A DNA stretch of 64,000 bases from JAXDLW01 sp050998755 (GCA_050998755.1 JBPCPW010000001.1:10501-74500); one strand, 5' to 3'. Counted from the first letter of the stretch, positions 25,709 through 35,203 are shown. Notes: generated by a model not told the origin, from the sequence alone. Numbers and translations: made by a program.

Positions 25709-28017
25709 CCCAGGTGTTGACAGCGGCCGCCCGGCCCGACGTGGCTCAGTTCCTCTTCAGCAGCACGGCCATGTTGCTGGTGCTGGCGGTGATCCTGTTC
25801 TTCCTCTACCGGATCTACCTCTTCATCACCGTGCTGCGCGTCGGCACGCCGGACAACCGGTTCGACCTGATCCCGCAGCGGGTGATGGAGGTGGTCAAGG
25901 GCGTCGGCGGCCACGACCGCATGGTGCGCCGCAAGTACTCCGGGATCCTCCACCTGGCGATCTTCTACGGGTTCGTGCTGCTGGGCACCTCGATCATCCA
26001 GGTGTTTTCCGAGGCCCTGCTGCCAACCTTCAAGCCCGACCCGCCGCTGGTCAACTCGGTCATCGCGCTGGTCCAGGACAGCTTCGCCGTACTGGTCCTG
26101 GGGGGGGTGGCAATGGCCCTCTACAACCGCTTCTTCATCCACCCCCTGCGCTACGTCGGTAGCCACGAGGATGACGGCATCAGAATCCTCTTCGGGATCG
26201 CGCTGGTGATCATCACCCAGCTCCTGTCGACGGCCAGCCGGCTCAACCTCAACAGCAACCCGGCCTACGGTCTCGACCCCTCCACCAGCTGGCGACCAGT
26301 CTCGCAGGCGGTGTCTTCGCTGCTGGCGATGGTTGGCGTGAGTGCCGCCAACGCCGATTTCTGGCACCACGCCTTTTTGCTTTCCAACGTGGTGGTCGTT
26401 CTGGCGTTCCTTGCCTACCTGCCCATCAGCAAGCACCAGCACATATATCTGTCGGTTGAAAACATCTTCTTCCGCAATCTCAAACCAATCGGCGCGCTGC
26501 CCCTGCTGGACATCGAGAACACCACGCACTACGGCAACAGCAAGATCGAGCAGTTCAGCTGGAAGAACCTCCTCGACCTCTACACCTGCACCGAGTGCGG
26601 TCGCTGCCAGGACCAGTGTCCCGCCTACCTCACCGACAAGCCGTTGAGTCCAAAGATGCTGATCATGGACATGCGCGACCACCTCCACGAGCGCACTCCC
26701 CAACTGATCAAGCTGGCCGGCCTGCCGGAGGCCGACCGCGATGAAGCGGCGGCGAAGATCGAGGCGGAGTCGGGCGTCGAGCACAAGCCGCTGATCGGGG
26801 GGACGATCCTTGAAGAGACCCTCTGGTCGTGCACCATGTGCGGCGCCTGCATGAACGAGTGCCCGGTTCTCATCGAGCATGTTCCAAAGATCGCCGAGAT
26901 GCGCCGTTCGTTGGTGCTCGAGGAGTCGAGGCTACCCAAGCAGGCGGAATCGGCGCTGCGCAGCATCGAGAACTCCGGCAACCCCTACGCCATCGGCAAC
27001 CAGACTCGCGGCGACTGGGCCCAGGGCCTGGGGGTCAAAACCTATGCCGAGCACCCCGACGCCGAGTACCTGTATTTCGTTGGCTGCGCCGCCAGCTTCG
27101 ACGAGGCCAACCAGAAGGTCGCCGCCTCCATCGTCAAGATCCTGCAGGCGGCCAAGATCGACTTCGCCATCCTCGGCAAGGAGGAGACCTGCAACGGCGA
27201 CCCGGCGCGGCGCATCGGCAACGAATACCTGTTCCAGACCCAGGCCGAGGCCAACATCAAGACCTTCCAGAAGTACGAGGTCAAGAAGGTCCTGACCGGC
27301 TGCCCGCACTGCTTCAACACCATCAAGAATGAATATCCGCAACTCGGGTTCGATGCCGAGGTCATCCACCACACGGAGTTCATCAACACCCTGATCGCCG
27401 ACGGCCGCCTGCAGATGTGGCCCCAGACGGACGCGGCGCTGCAGGGTAAGACCGTCACCTACCACGACCCCTGCTACCTGGGGAGGTGGAACGGGGTCTA
27501 CGACCCCGCGCGCCACATCCTGGAGAAGATCAACGGCCTGGACCACATCGAGATGCACCGTCACGGCCGCCAGGCCTTCTGCTGCGGCGCCGGCGGCGGC
27601 CGCATGTGGATGGAGGAGACGCTGGGCAAGCGCATCAACCGCGAGCGCATCCAGCACGCGCACGAGGTGGATGCCGACGTGGTCGCGACGGCCTGCCCGT
27701 TCTGCCTGACGATGATGCTCGAGGGAGCGTCAAGCCAGAACCTGGCGATCGACGTGGCAGATGTGGCGCAGCTGGTCGCCGCCAACATTGCCAGCGATGA
27801 GCACAAGGTGCCGCTGCAGTTCCCCCGCCACGACGATGTCGCCCCCCGGCTTGAGAGCTGGCCGGTGCCGCGCACCGAGCCCAACGCCACCGCGGTGCAT
27901 CCGCACGACATGGTCGAGCCGGACGCCCTGCTCCACGAGCTGAAGGTCGGACCCGAGAACATTGCCCCGATCCCCATGCCCAACGGTGGGCACGATCCCG
28001 AGCCGGAGGATTCCTAG
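25705..28017 (+). CDS. membrane Fe-S oxidoreductase, ETF:menaquinone oxidoreductase-like
   Basis: A 770-residue protein. The first 245 residues have about five transmembrane helices like the heme-b subunit of nitrate reductase. Two 4Fe-4S motifs follow (CTECGRCQDQCP about 294, CTMCGACMNECP about 376). Then come two CCG domains like HdrB (GCPHCFNTIKNE about 533; DPCYLGRWN and CCGAGGGRMW about 590-630). This order matches the FadF/Rv0338c family thought to pass electrons from electron-transfer flavoprotein to menaquinone in beta-oxidation. Coupling to an enoyl-CoA hydratase supports that. The last 60 residues are Pro- and Asp-rich. It shares the CTAG stop with the histidine kinase. Confidence 0.85.
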   Translation: MTQVLTAAARPDVAQFLFSSTAMLLVLAVILFFLYRIYLFITVLRVGTPDNRFDLIPQRVMEVVKGVGGHDRMVRRKYSGILHLAIFYGFVLLGTSIIQVFSEALLPTFKPDPPLVNSVIALVQDSFAVLVLGGVAMALYNRFFIHPLRYVGSHEDDGIRILFGIALVIITQLLSTASRLNLNSNPAYGLDPSTSWRPVSQAVSSLLAMVGVSAANADFWHHAFLLSNVVVVLAFLAYLPISKHQHIYLSVENIFFRNLKPIGALPLLDIENTTHYGNSKIEQFSWKNLLDLYTCTECGRCQDQCPAYLTDKPLSPKMLIMDMRDHLHERTPQLIKLAGLPEADRDEAAAKIEAESGVEHKPLIGGTILEETLWSCTMCGACMNECPVLIEHVPKIAEMRRSLVLEESRLPKQAESALRSIENSGNPYAIGNQTRGDWAQGLGVKTYAEHPDAEYLYFVGCAASFDEANQKVAASIVKILQAAKIDFAILGKEETCNGDPARRIGNEYLFQTQAEANIKTFQKYEVKKVLTGCPHCFNTIKNEYPQLGFDAEVIHHTEFINTLIADGRLQMWPQTDAALQGKTVTYHDPCYLGRWNGVYDPARHILEKINGLDHIEMHRHGRQAFCCGAGGGRMWMEETLGKRINRERIQHAHEVDADVVATACPFCLTMMLEGASSQNLAIDVADVAQLVAANIASDEHKVPLQFPRHDDVAPRLESWPVPRTEPNATAVHPHDMVEPDALLHELKVGPENIAPIPMPNGGHDPEPEDS

Positions 28018-29258
28018 AGGGGCAGGGTCAGGGTGAAGCTGCTCCCCGCACCCGGCCGGGAGGCGACCGAGATGTCGCCACCATGCATGCGGGCCAGCTG
28101 CCTGGAGAGGTAGAGACCGAGGCCGGTCCCGGGGATATGGCTGTTCTCCGGCGTGACCAGCCGGCCGAAGCGGGTGAACAGCCGGGCCAGGTCCTTCTCC
28201 GCGATGCCCAGGCCCCGGTCGGTCACCATCACCCGGGCGAGGTCACCGGCGCGCGTCACCGAGACCCGGACCGTGCCTCCCGCTGGCGAGTACTTGACGG
28301 CGTTGTCCAGCAGGTTGGCGATGATCGTGTCGAGCCGCGTGGGGTCGGCATGGACGATGAGCTCGGCCTCGGGAAGCACCATCTCCAGCTGATGGGTCGC
28401 GCTGAGCAACGCCATCGACTGCTCTACCACCCCCAGCGTCAGGGCGCCGAGGTCGACGTCCATCAAGGTCAGCTGCAAACGGTGGTCCTCGAGGCGTGCG
28501 GTCTCCAGCATCTCGTTGACCAGCAGGTTCATCTGCCGCATCTTGGCACTCAGGACGGGCAGCACCGCGCGCAGCTGACGACCCTTGAGGGCGCCCTCCT
28601 CCATCATCGAGATGTAGCCCTGGACCACCGCCAGCGGGCCGCGCAACTCGTGCGAGGCGAGGTTCAGGAACTCGGTCTTGACCTCCTCGAAGCCGGCGAA
28701 CCGATCTGACGACCTGCGCGCTGCTCGCCCCATCTCCACGCGCCGGATGAAGACGCTGGCCAGGGCGCCGAGGTCATCCATCTGGGCCCGCTCATCGGCC
28801 GAGAAGGGCTCGGTTCCGCGGCGCCAGAAGCTCATGACGCCCAGTCCGACCCGGCCATCCGCCAGGGCCGTCCCGGTGCGTAGTGGCACCAGGCACGCTG
28901 TGTCGACGTCCCTCGCGGCGAACACCGGCGGCAGCCCGGAGCTCAGTGCGCGGGCGTCGTTGGTCTCGATGACCTGGCCCTCGCGCATCGCCCTCCAGTT
29001 CAGGGTTCCCAGCACCGGCCAATCACTGCCTCGAAGCTGGGAGGCCATCGCGCCCGCGCCGGCAACCACCTTGAAGATGTCCTGCCGGTCGGGAGGCACG
29101 ACGGTGATAACGCAGTCGGCGGAGGGGATCAATTCCCTGGCCGCATCGACCAGCATCCCGCTGACGGCCTCGAGTTCCGTGGTGCCCTCCACGTCCTCGG
29201 ACATGGTGGTGATCAACCTGCGAACCGCGGCTGCGTAGGCGTCGTCTCGCGCGCTCAC
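28014..29258 (-). CDS. GAF-domain sensor histidine kinase
   Basis: A soluble kinase of 414 residues: GAF domain (residues about 25-180), then HisKA with the phosphorylated His in ASHELRGPLA (about 205), then HATPase with LLDNAVKYSP, DRGLGIAEKDL and GTGLGLYLSRQLA. No transmembrane segment, so it senses an internal ligand or redox state. ATG-like start at 29258 is in a reasonable place; no response regulator is adjacent, so its partner is elsewhere (the receiver at 508-885 is one possibility). It is convergent with the Fe-S gene. Confidence 0.9.
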   Translation of the reverse strand: MSARDDAYAAAVRRLITTMSEDVEGTTELEAVSGMLVDAARELIPSADCVITVVPPDRQDIFKVVAGAGAMASQLRGSDWPVLGTLNWRAMREGQVIETNDARALSSGLPPVFAARDVDTACLVPLRTGTALADGRVGLGVMSFWRRGTEPFSADERAQMDDLGALASVFIRRVEMGRAARRSSDRFAGFEEVKTEFLNLASHELRGPLAVVQGYISMMEEGALKGRQLRAVLPVLSAKMRQMNLLVNEMLETARLEDHRLQLTLMDVDLGALTLGVVEQSMALLSATHQLEMVLPEAELIVHADPTRLDTIIANLLDNAVKYSPAGGTVRVSVTRAGDLARVMVTDRGLGIAEKDLARLFTRFGRLVTPENSHIPGTGLGLYLSRQLARMHGGDISVASRPGAGSSFTLTLPL

Positions 29259-29274
29259 GCGCTGACTCTAAAAC

Positions 29275-29294
29275 GGAATCCACCGATCCGGGGG
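29275..29294. repeat. solo copy of the CCGGGATCCACCGATCC-type intergenic motif
   Basis: The 20 bases between the histidine kinase start and the NYN gene match the end of the element at 24682-24877 in 16 or more positions (GGAATCCACCGATCCGGG). A further copy lies at 38944-38957. It sits at a gene edge in each case. Short, so chance is not excluded. Confidence 0.4.
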
Positions 29295-29327
29295 AACTCC
29301 ACTTTCGCGCCTGCCCCCCGGCCCGGC

Positions 29328-31010
29328 TCAGCCGGGCGGCGGATCCCCCGGGGCCACTGCGGTATCCGCGGTGGGTGTGCTCTCCGGGGCTGCCTGCTCC
29401 TTCTTGGCGGAGCTGCGGGGTGTGGCCGCCTTGCGGCGGGTGGTACCGGCCGGCTTTCTCACCGGCGTCTTGCGGACGGGCTTGGCCGCTGGAGTCTTCT
29501 CCTCGGCCTCGGCCGCCTCGGGGGTCGGAGTGGCGGTTGCCTCGACTGTCGCTCCGCCGGTAACCCAGCGGAAGGGTTCGGCCGCGGTGCTGTCGAGGGG
29601 CTCCTCGACTGCCGCAACCGTCGCCGTCCTTGCTGGGGCCGGTGGCGCCGCGGCGGGCTTGGCGGGAGCAGCGACCTGCTCCGGCTCACCGTCGTCTTTA
29701 GCCTCGGTCGGCGGGGGGAGAGCCTCCTCGGTGACCGTGCTTTCAGCTGACGCCGACTGCCGGGCCTCGGTGCTCTCACCGGGGATCAGCCTGGATCCCC
29801 GTTCACGCCGCGGCGCGCGGGGGGGCCGGGCCTCCTTGGCTGCGGGCTTCTCCAGCCCGCTGGTTATCGCGGTCACGGTGGGGTGGTCGGCGACCAGCTC
29901 GCCGGTCTCGACCTCTCCTGCGCCGCGCGGGCGGGATGACCGCTTGAAGATGCCCATCGCTTCCAGCCGCTGCAGCCGGGCGGGGATCTCCTTGCGGGTG
30001 GCGCCCATGGCCCCGGCCTTGGAGCGCAGGGTCTCCTCGATCGTTTTGATCGTGGCATAACCCATGCGGCCGGGTGGCATGAGGTGGATCTCGCGGATGA
30101 TATTCCGCTCCACCTCGTCGGGCTCCGTGCCGGGTGTGACGGCGGGCATCTCATCGGCCTGGCGGCCGCGAGAGGTTCCGCCCCCGCGCGAAGACACTGC
30201 TCCGCGACGTGATGGGGCGGCTTCTGCCCGTGCCGGTCCGGCACCCTGCGAGCGTGAAGGCGTACGCACTTCGCTGGCACGCATGCGTCGTGGAGCCAGT
30301 GGGGTGGGCGGTGCTACCGGCGCCGGTGCGCTGGCGGCAGGCCGTCCCGGCTGTGGGGTGGCGCCCTGTGGCGGCTTGCGGCGGAAGAGTCCACCGAATA
30401 GCCCCCCTCTGCTCTTCTGCGGTGCCTCAGCGGCAGCCCCAGCCTGGGCTTCGAGGTCGGCGCGGGTCACCAGTGGCCGGGTCATAGGCCCGAGCTCGCC
30501 GGTGAGGTCGACATCCTGGCGGGTGATTGGATCACGCGCGTCGGCAGCGTTCATCAGGTCCAGCGAGGTGCTGGTTGACTGGACACCGCTGATGATGACC
30601 CGCCGCCCGAAACGGCGGCGCAGGGTGGCGACCATGCGAACGAAATCGGCGTCCCCGGTCATCAGGACAAAGGTGTCGATGTCCTCGTGGTCGATGGCCT
30701 CGAGGAACATGTCGATCACCATGTGCATGTCGGCAGAACTCTGCCGGCGACCTCCACTGATCTTGCTCGGGGCATGGATTGGCTCGATGCCCGCTGCGAA
30801 GAGCAGCTTGTCCTGGAACTCTTTGGGATGCCCTGTGAAGTCCGCGTAGGCCTTGGCCGAAACCACCCGGCCGAACTTGCTGGCCTTGCCCATCAGCTTT
30901 TGCGGATGAATCTCGGCGTTACGGCTGGTGGAGCTGAAATGCTGGCGGATGCCTATGCGGATGTTGTCAAAGTCGATGAATAAAGCGACTTTTCCTGTGT
31001 TCTCTGGCAA
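29328..31010 (-). CDS. NYN-domain ribonuclease-like protein with OST-HTH-like region
   Basis: About 560 residues. The first 165 form a NYN (PIN-like) nuclease domain with acidic residues in LFIDFDNI, DMHMVIDM and VLMTGDADFVRM. A linker rich in Pro and Arg follows, then a helical region (residues about 297-360, EVERNIIREIHLMP, KEIPARLQRLEAMGIF) that resembles OST-HTH/LOTUS RNA-binding domains. The last 190 residues are Ala/Pro/Lys-rich and probably disordered. TTG 31010 is chosen because AGGAG lies ten bases upstream; the longer frame has no homology. It likely binds or cuts RNA. Confidence 0.8.
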   Translation of the reverse strand: MPENTGKVALFIDFDNIRIGIRQHFSSTSRNAEIHPQKLMGKASKFGRVVSAKAYADFTGHPKEFQDKLLFAAGIEPIHAPSKISGGRRQSSADMHMVIDMFLEAIDHEDIDTFVLMTGDADFVRMVATLRRRFGRRVIISGVQSTSTSLDLMNAADARDPITRQDVDLTGELGPMTRPLVTRADLEAQAGAAAEAPQKSRGGLFGGLFRRKPPQGATPQPGRPAASAPAPVAPPTPLAPRRMRASEVRTPSRSQGAGPARAEAAPSRRGAVSSRGGGTSRGRQADEMPAVTPGTEPDEVERNIIREIHLMPPGRMGYATIKTIEETLRSKAGAMGATRKEIPARLQRLEAMGIFKRSSRPRGAGEVETGELVADHPTVTAITSGLEKPAAKEARPPRAPRRERGSRLIPGESTEARQSASAESTVTEEALPPPTEAKDDGEPEQVAAPAKPAAAPPAPARTATVAAVEEPLDSTAAEPFRWVTGGATVEATATPTPEAAEAEEKTPAAKPVRKTPVRKPAGTTRRKAATPRSSAKKEQAAPESTPTADTAVAPGDPPPG

Positions 31011-31229
31011 AAAGGTTTGTCTCCTGTCGTTTTTTGAAAGACCCCGTGAGGTCCGCGGCCGAAGGGCCGCGTCGAATTGGGGTACGCAGGGCGGACCCCC
31101 ACGTAAGGCGGTCCACCGATGGTGGCCGCCCGACAGGCGCGAGTATGGAGTTGGAAAGGTACTGGGCCGAGTATAGGATGCGGCGGGATCCCGGCTACAG
31201 AGGTGGCGGCATCGGCGAAGATTGCAGCC
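31011..31229. promoter_or_regulatory. divergent control region with two strong hairpins
   Basis: 219 bases between the NYN gene and the acyl-CoA synthetase. It holds CGCGGCC-GAAG-GGCCGCG (31054-31071, 7 bp perfect stem with GAAG loop) and a 10 bp stem with one bulged T (31107-31130). The first lies 45 bases before the NYN start and could shape its 5' leader. No clear promoter boxes could be picked out. Seen directly; function unknown. Confidence 0.45.
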
Positions 31230-33167
31230 GTGGCTGAGCAAGCGTCCTGGTCGCCGTCCCCGGAACAGATGGCGGGCACGCGCATGACCTCGCTGATGCG
31301 CCGGCTGGGGGCCACCGACTACCTCGACCTGGTGCGAATCGGCGCGACCGAGACCGACCGCTTCTGGAAGGAGGCGGTGGAGGACATCGGCATCGAGTGG
31401 TACGAGCCATACACCGAGGTGCGCGACAGCTCGAGGGGCATCGAGTGGACCACCTGGTTCACCGGGGGCAAGATGAACCTGGTCCACAACTGCATCGACA
31501 AGCACGTGCGCGACCGGCCCGACCAGGTGGCGTTGATCAGCGAGTACGAGGATGGCAGCACCCGGGAGTTCACGTACGCCGAGGTCGACCGCGAGGTCTG
31601 CCGGCTGGCCGGCGCCATGCGCGCGCTGGGGGTGGGCAGGGGAGACTCGGTCGGGTTGTTCCTGCCCATGATCCCGGAGGTGGTGTTCAGCCTGCTGGCG
31701 GTGGCCAAGCTGGGAGCCATCTTCATCCCCCTGTTCTCGGGGTACGGTGCGGAGGCCGTGGCCGTTCGTCTACGGGACGCCGATGCTCGCCTGCTGGTCA
31801 CCGCCGACGGATTCATGCGACGGGGTTCGGTGGTCCCGATGAAGCAGGTTGCCGACGCCGCGTGTGACCTGGCGCCGTGTGTCCAGCACCAGCTCGTGGT
31901 CCACCGCGCCGGGCTGGACGTCCCCTGGAAGGAGGGCCGTGACCGCTGGTACACCGATGAGGTTGATGGCCGCCCGGGCCACCTCCCCACCGAGATCATG
32001 GAAGCCGAGGACCCGGTGATGCTGATCTACACATCTGGTACGACGGGGAAGCCCAAGGGTTGCGTCCACGTGCACTGCGGGTTCCCCGTCAAGGGCGCGC
32101 AGGACATGGCGCACTGCATGGACTTTGGCAGCTCTGACCGCATGTTCTGGGTCACCGACATCGGCTGGATGATGGGGCCCTGGGAGATCATGAGTTGCCT
32201 GGCGCTGGGAGGCAGCTTGGTGACCTACGAGGGGTCCCCCGACCACCCCGGGCCCGACCGCGTCTGGGACCTTGTCGAGCGCCACCGGGTCACCCACCTG
32301 GGGATCTCCCCGACCCTCATCCGGGCCCTGATGCGCCACGGCGAGGAACCCGTCCGCAAACATGACCTATCCACACTTAGGATGATCGGCTCCACCGGCG
32401 AGCCGTGGAACCCGGATCCCTGGAAGTGGTGCTTCAACAACGTCGGGGGCGGTCGCATCCCGCTGCTGAACTACTCGGGCGGCACCGAGATCTCCGGTGG
32501 CATCCTGGGCGGCAATTTCCACACCGACTGCAAGCCGTGCGCGTTCAGCGGCCCGGTGCCCGGGATGGCCGTCGACGTGATCGACGGCGATGGGCGGGCG
32601 GTCCGCGGGGAGGTGGGCGAGCTGGTCATCCGGACGCCCTGGCCCGGGATGACCAGGGGATTCTGGAAGGACCCCGACCGCTACCTGGAAACCTACTGGT
32701 CGCGCTGGCCCGGGACCTGGTATCACGGCGACTTTGCGATGGTCGATGCCGACGACGGTCTGTGGTACATCCTGGGGCGCTCCGACGACACCATCAAGGT
32801 GGCCGGCAAGCGCGTCGGCCCGGCCGAGGTGGAGTCCGCCCTGGTGGCCCACCCGGCGGTGCTGGAGGCTGCGGCAATTGGCGTGCCGGATGCGCTCAAG
32901 GGTGAGGCCCTGGTGGCCTTTGTCATTCTGCGCCCCGGCCACGAGGCCTCCCCCGCGCTGTCGGAGGCACTCCGGGGCCAGGTGGCTTCGCAGCTGGGTA
33001 AGTCGCTTCGCCCCAAGGCCGTCCACGTCGTGCCGGACCTACCTCGGACGCGCAATGCCAAGATCATGCGGCGCGTTATCCGGGCGACCTACATCGGCGA
33101 GCCGGTGGGCGACCTCACCTCCCTCGATAACCCGGCGGCAGTGGATGCCGTGGCGGCGCTGCGCTGA
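31230..33167 (+). CDS. AMP-forming acyl-CoA synthetase, acetyl-CoA synthetase-like
   Basis: Adenylate-forming ligase of about 645 residues that makes acyl-CoA from a carboxylate, ATP and CoA. The P-loop YTSGTTGKPKG, the TDIGWMMGPW motif of acetyl-CoA synthetases, the hinge GRSDDTIKVAGKR and the C-terminal catalytic Lys in RTRNAKIMRR are intact. The Lys is a typical acetylation site in this family. GTG 31230 is the likely start; frames before it are out of homology. The substrate is probably a short-chain acid, but propionate and acetoacetate cannot be separated here. Coupled to an adenylate cyclase gene (TGATG). Confidence 0.88.
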   Translation: MAEQASWSPSPEQMAGTRMTSLMRRLGATDYLDLVRIGATETDRFWKEAVEDIGIEWYEPYTEVRDSSRGIEWTTWFTGGKMNLVHNCIDKHVRDRPDQVALISEYEDGSTREFTYAEVDREVCRLAGAMRALGVGRGDSVGLFLPMIPEVVFSLLAVAKLGAIFIPLFSGYGAEAVAVRLRDADARLLVTADGFMRRGSVVPMKQVADAACDLAPCVQHQLVVHRAGLDVPWKEGRDRWYTDEVDGRPGHLPTEIMEAEDPVMLIYTSGTTGKPKGCVHVHCGFPVKGAQDMAHCMDFGSSDRMFWVTDIGWMMGPWEIMSCLALGGSLVTYEGSPDHPGPDRVWDLVERHRVTHLGISPTLIRALMRHGEEPVRKHDLSTLRMIGSTGEPWNPDPWKWCFNNVGGGRIPLLNYSGGTEISGGILGGNFHTDCKPCAFSGPVPGMAVDVIDGDGRAVRGEVGELVIRTPWPGMTRGFWKDPDRYLETYWSRWPGTWYHGDFAMVDADDGLWYILGRSDDTIKVAGKRVGPAEVESALVAHPAVLEAAAIGVPDALKGEALVAFVILRPGHEASPALSEALRGQVASQLGKSLRPKAVHVVPDLPRTRNAKIMRRVIRATYIGEPVGDLTSLDNPAAVDAVAALR

Positions 33168-34714
33168 TGGCGCGCGACGCGAAAGCCGGGACGGGCGGCG
33201 GAAAGACCTCAGCGCGCCAGCGGACCAGGAGCGCGATCGCGCAGGGTCGGCCGTCAGCAGATGTCGCCGACGATGTCGTGAGCCTTACGGGCAAGCACAT
33301 CCCCCTGGCGTCCGATGCCGGCTCAGCCCTCTCGCGCGCGGCATTTGGTCTATTGGGGCGCGCGATCCCCGACGAACTGGTCCGCGAGGTGGTGACCCAC
33401 AGCGCACCCATGGCCCGCCTCAGTGGGCGAACCAACGCGGGCGCGGCCGCATTCTCGCGGGCGCTGAAGATGCTGGCGCAACCACCCACCGCTCGCCAGC
33501 CGGTTCGCGAGGATATGACGCTTGACGAGATCGCCCGGCGCCTCGGACGCTCCCGCACACCCGTCGCCGGATGGGCCGCCGACGGCCTGCTGGGTGAGCC
33601 GGTTACGACGACGCCGCGGGTTCGGAGGTGGGGCCGCGACGGGTTGGAGCGAGCGCGGCTGGTGGACTACCTGCTGCGACACGGCGTCGCCAAACAGGAA
33701 CTGGTCGAGGCGGCACGCACCAACCAGCTGCCTCTTCTGGTCCTCAGCGAGACGCTGGCGGGGCGGGCCACCGTGACTCGCAAGCAGATGGCGCGCCATG
33801 CCGGGGTGCCGGTGGAGCTGGTCGATGCCCTGACGCAGTCGCTCGGAGTGGCCAGCGGCCATGAGGACGAGGCCGTCTATACCGATCGCGAGGTCCAGGC
33901 CATCCGCCTCCTCGGCGCCCTGCGTTCGGTCTACAGCGACGACGACCTGGTCGAGGTGGCCTCGGTTGTCGGGCGCGCGGTGCACGAGATCGCGGAGGCG
34001 GCGCTGGAGCTGTTTCGGCGCCGTTTCGCAAAGCCCTTCGCGGACGCGGGCGCGGGGGAGTTGGAGATGATGCTGCGGCTGGCTACGGTCATCGACCTCA
34101 CCGTCCCGACCACCGGGCCGATGCTCGAACTGGTGCTGCGGCGGCAGCTGGAGGTGACCAGCCGGTCCGAGGCCGTGATGCAGATGGAAGGCATCGGCGG
34201 CTCCCTCGGCGGCCAGGTTGAACTGGCCGTGGGGTTCGCGGATATCGTCGGCTTCACGGCGGCCTCCGCCCGGCTCAACGCGCTCGAGGTCTCGCAGCTC
34301 GCCGCCCGCCTGTTGCGCGCCGCCGAGGTGGCCTTCCCGCAGCACGGGACGCGGGTTGTGAAGACCATTGGAGATGCGGTCATGTTCACCGCGCCGGATG
34401 CCGCCAGCGCAGCCCGCGCCGCGGGCGACCTGTTGCGTGGCTGGCAGAGGGATGGCGAGGGTCTGCCGCTGCGTGTGGGGATCGCCCAGGGGCCGATGCT
34501 GCGAGCGTACGCCGACTACTTCGGCCGCACGGTCAACATCGCCTCGCGCCTTGCGGACATCGCCCCGGCCGGCGGCATCTACCTGCAGAAACCAAAGCCG
34601 GCCGTCAGGGCGGCGACCTGGAAGGCGGCACGCCTGCGCGCTGCTGACGGCGGCGAGCGATCGCTCAAGGGCGTGAAGGGCAAGGTTGCGGTGATCGAGC
34701 TGCAACCGGCTTAG
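33167..34714 (+). CDS. class III adenylate/guanylate cyclase with N-terminal regulatory domain
   Basis: About 515 residues. The first 110 residues are unassigned. Next comes a MerR-like helix-turn-helix (DEIARRLGRSRTPVAGW, about 110-140), then a helical region (about 185-290) like the autoinhibitory Ad_Cy_reg domain of mycobacterial Rv1264. The C-terminal cyclase domain shows the metal Asp residues in FADIVGFTA and KTIGDAVMF, and DYFGRTVNIASR. The ATG overlaps the synthetase stop by one base. It probably makes cAMP; pairing with an acyl-CoA synthetase suggests cAMP control of acetate/propionate use, as known for protein acetylation in mycobacteria (inference). Confidence 0.82.
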   Translation: MARDAKAGTGGGKTSARQRTRSAIAQGRPSADVADDVVSLTGKHIPLASDAGSALSRAAFGLLGRAIPDELVREVVTHSAPMARLSGRTNAGAAAFSRALKMLAQPPTARQPVREDMTLDEIARRLGRSRTPVAGWAADGLLGEPVTTTPRVRRWGRDGLERARLVDYLLRHGVAKQELVEAARTNQLPLLVLSETLAGRATVTRKQMARHAGVPVELVDALTQSLGVASGHEDEAVYTDREVQAIRLLGALRSVYSDDDLVEVASVVGRAVHEIAEAALELFRRRFAKPFADAGAGELEMMLRLATVIDLTVPTTGPMLELVLRRQLEVTSRSEAVMQMEGIGGSLGGQVELAVGFADIVGFTAASARLNALEVSQLAARLLRAAEVAFPQHGTRVVKTIGDAVMFTAPDAASAARAAGDLLRGWQRDGEGLPLRVGIAQGPMLRAYADYFGRTVNIASRLADIAPAGGIYLQKPKPAVRAATWKAARLRAADGGERSLKGVKGKVAVIELQPA

Positions 34715-34770
34715 TAGACTCACCTCCCCGACGGTGTAAGGCTGCGGGCTAGAGGAGGACCTTCACACAC

Positions 34771-35202
34771 ATGGCTCTCAAGGCATTCAGTGACGAGTGG
34801 GCGAACGCCTACAAGGACGAGATCAACAAGAGCGCGGTGTACAAGCAGGCCGCGGCGGGGTGGGAGGGTAGCGTCGGCCTGGTGGTCGAGGCCGAGCCCG
34901 AGAAGAACTTCCCCGAGGACCGCGGGGTCTTCATGGATCTCTGGCACGGGGAGGCCCGCGACGTCAGGGTGGGCAGCCGCGCGGACGCCGAGGCCGCCGA
35001 CTTCGTCATCACCGGGCCGTACTCGCGGTGGAAGCAGGTGGCGCAGAAGGAGCTCGACTCCACCAAGGCGATGATGCAGGGCAAACTCAAGTTGAAGGGC
35101 GACCTGCCGACAATCGTTCGCTACACCAAGGCCAGCCAGGAGATGACCGAGTGCACCACCCGCATCGAGGTGGAGTACCCCGACGAGGTTGCCCCGGGCT
35201 GA
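34771..35202 (+). CDS. SCP2 sterol-binding-like protein (first copy)
   Basis: 143 residues starting at ATG after a strong AGAGGAGG site. The pattern VGLVVEAEPEK, DFVITGPYSRWKQVA and MMQGKLKLKGDL follows the SCP2 fold, a hydrophobic tunnel that binds acyl chains or steroids. No catalytic residues are expected. It is followed by a second SCP2-like gene after a single base, so the two form a pair with a shared role in lipid binding. Confidence 0.75.
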   Translation: MALKAFSDEWANAYKDEINKSAVYKQAAAGWEGSVGLVVEAEPEKNFPEDRGVFMDLWHGEARDVRVGSRADAEAADFVITGPYSRWKQVAQKELDSTKAMMQGKLKLKGDLPTIVRYTKASQEMTECTTRIEVEYPDEVAPG

Positions 35203-35203
35203 C

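Noticed and set aside
25699..26880. 393-residue minus-strand frame opposite the Fe-S oxidoreductase
   Set aside because: Shadow; the opposite strand encodes cysteine-rich Fe-S motifs.
31107..31130. Terminator for the NYN or synthetase gene
   Set aside because: It lies upstream of both divergent genes, not after them, and has no T-tract.
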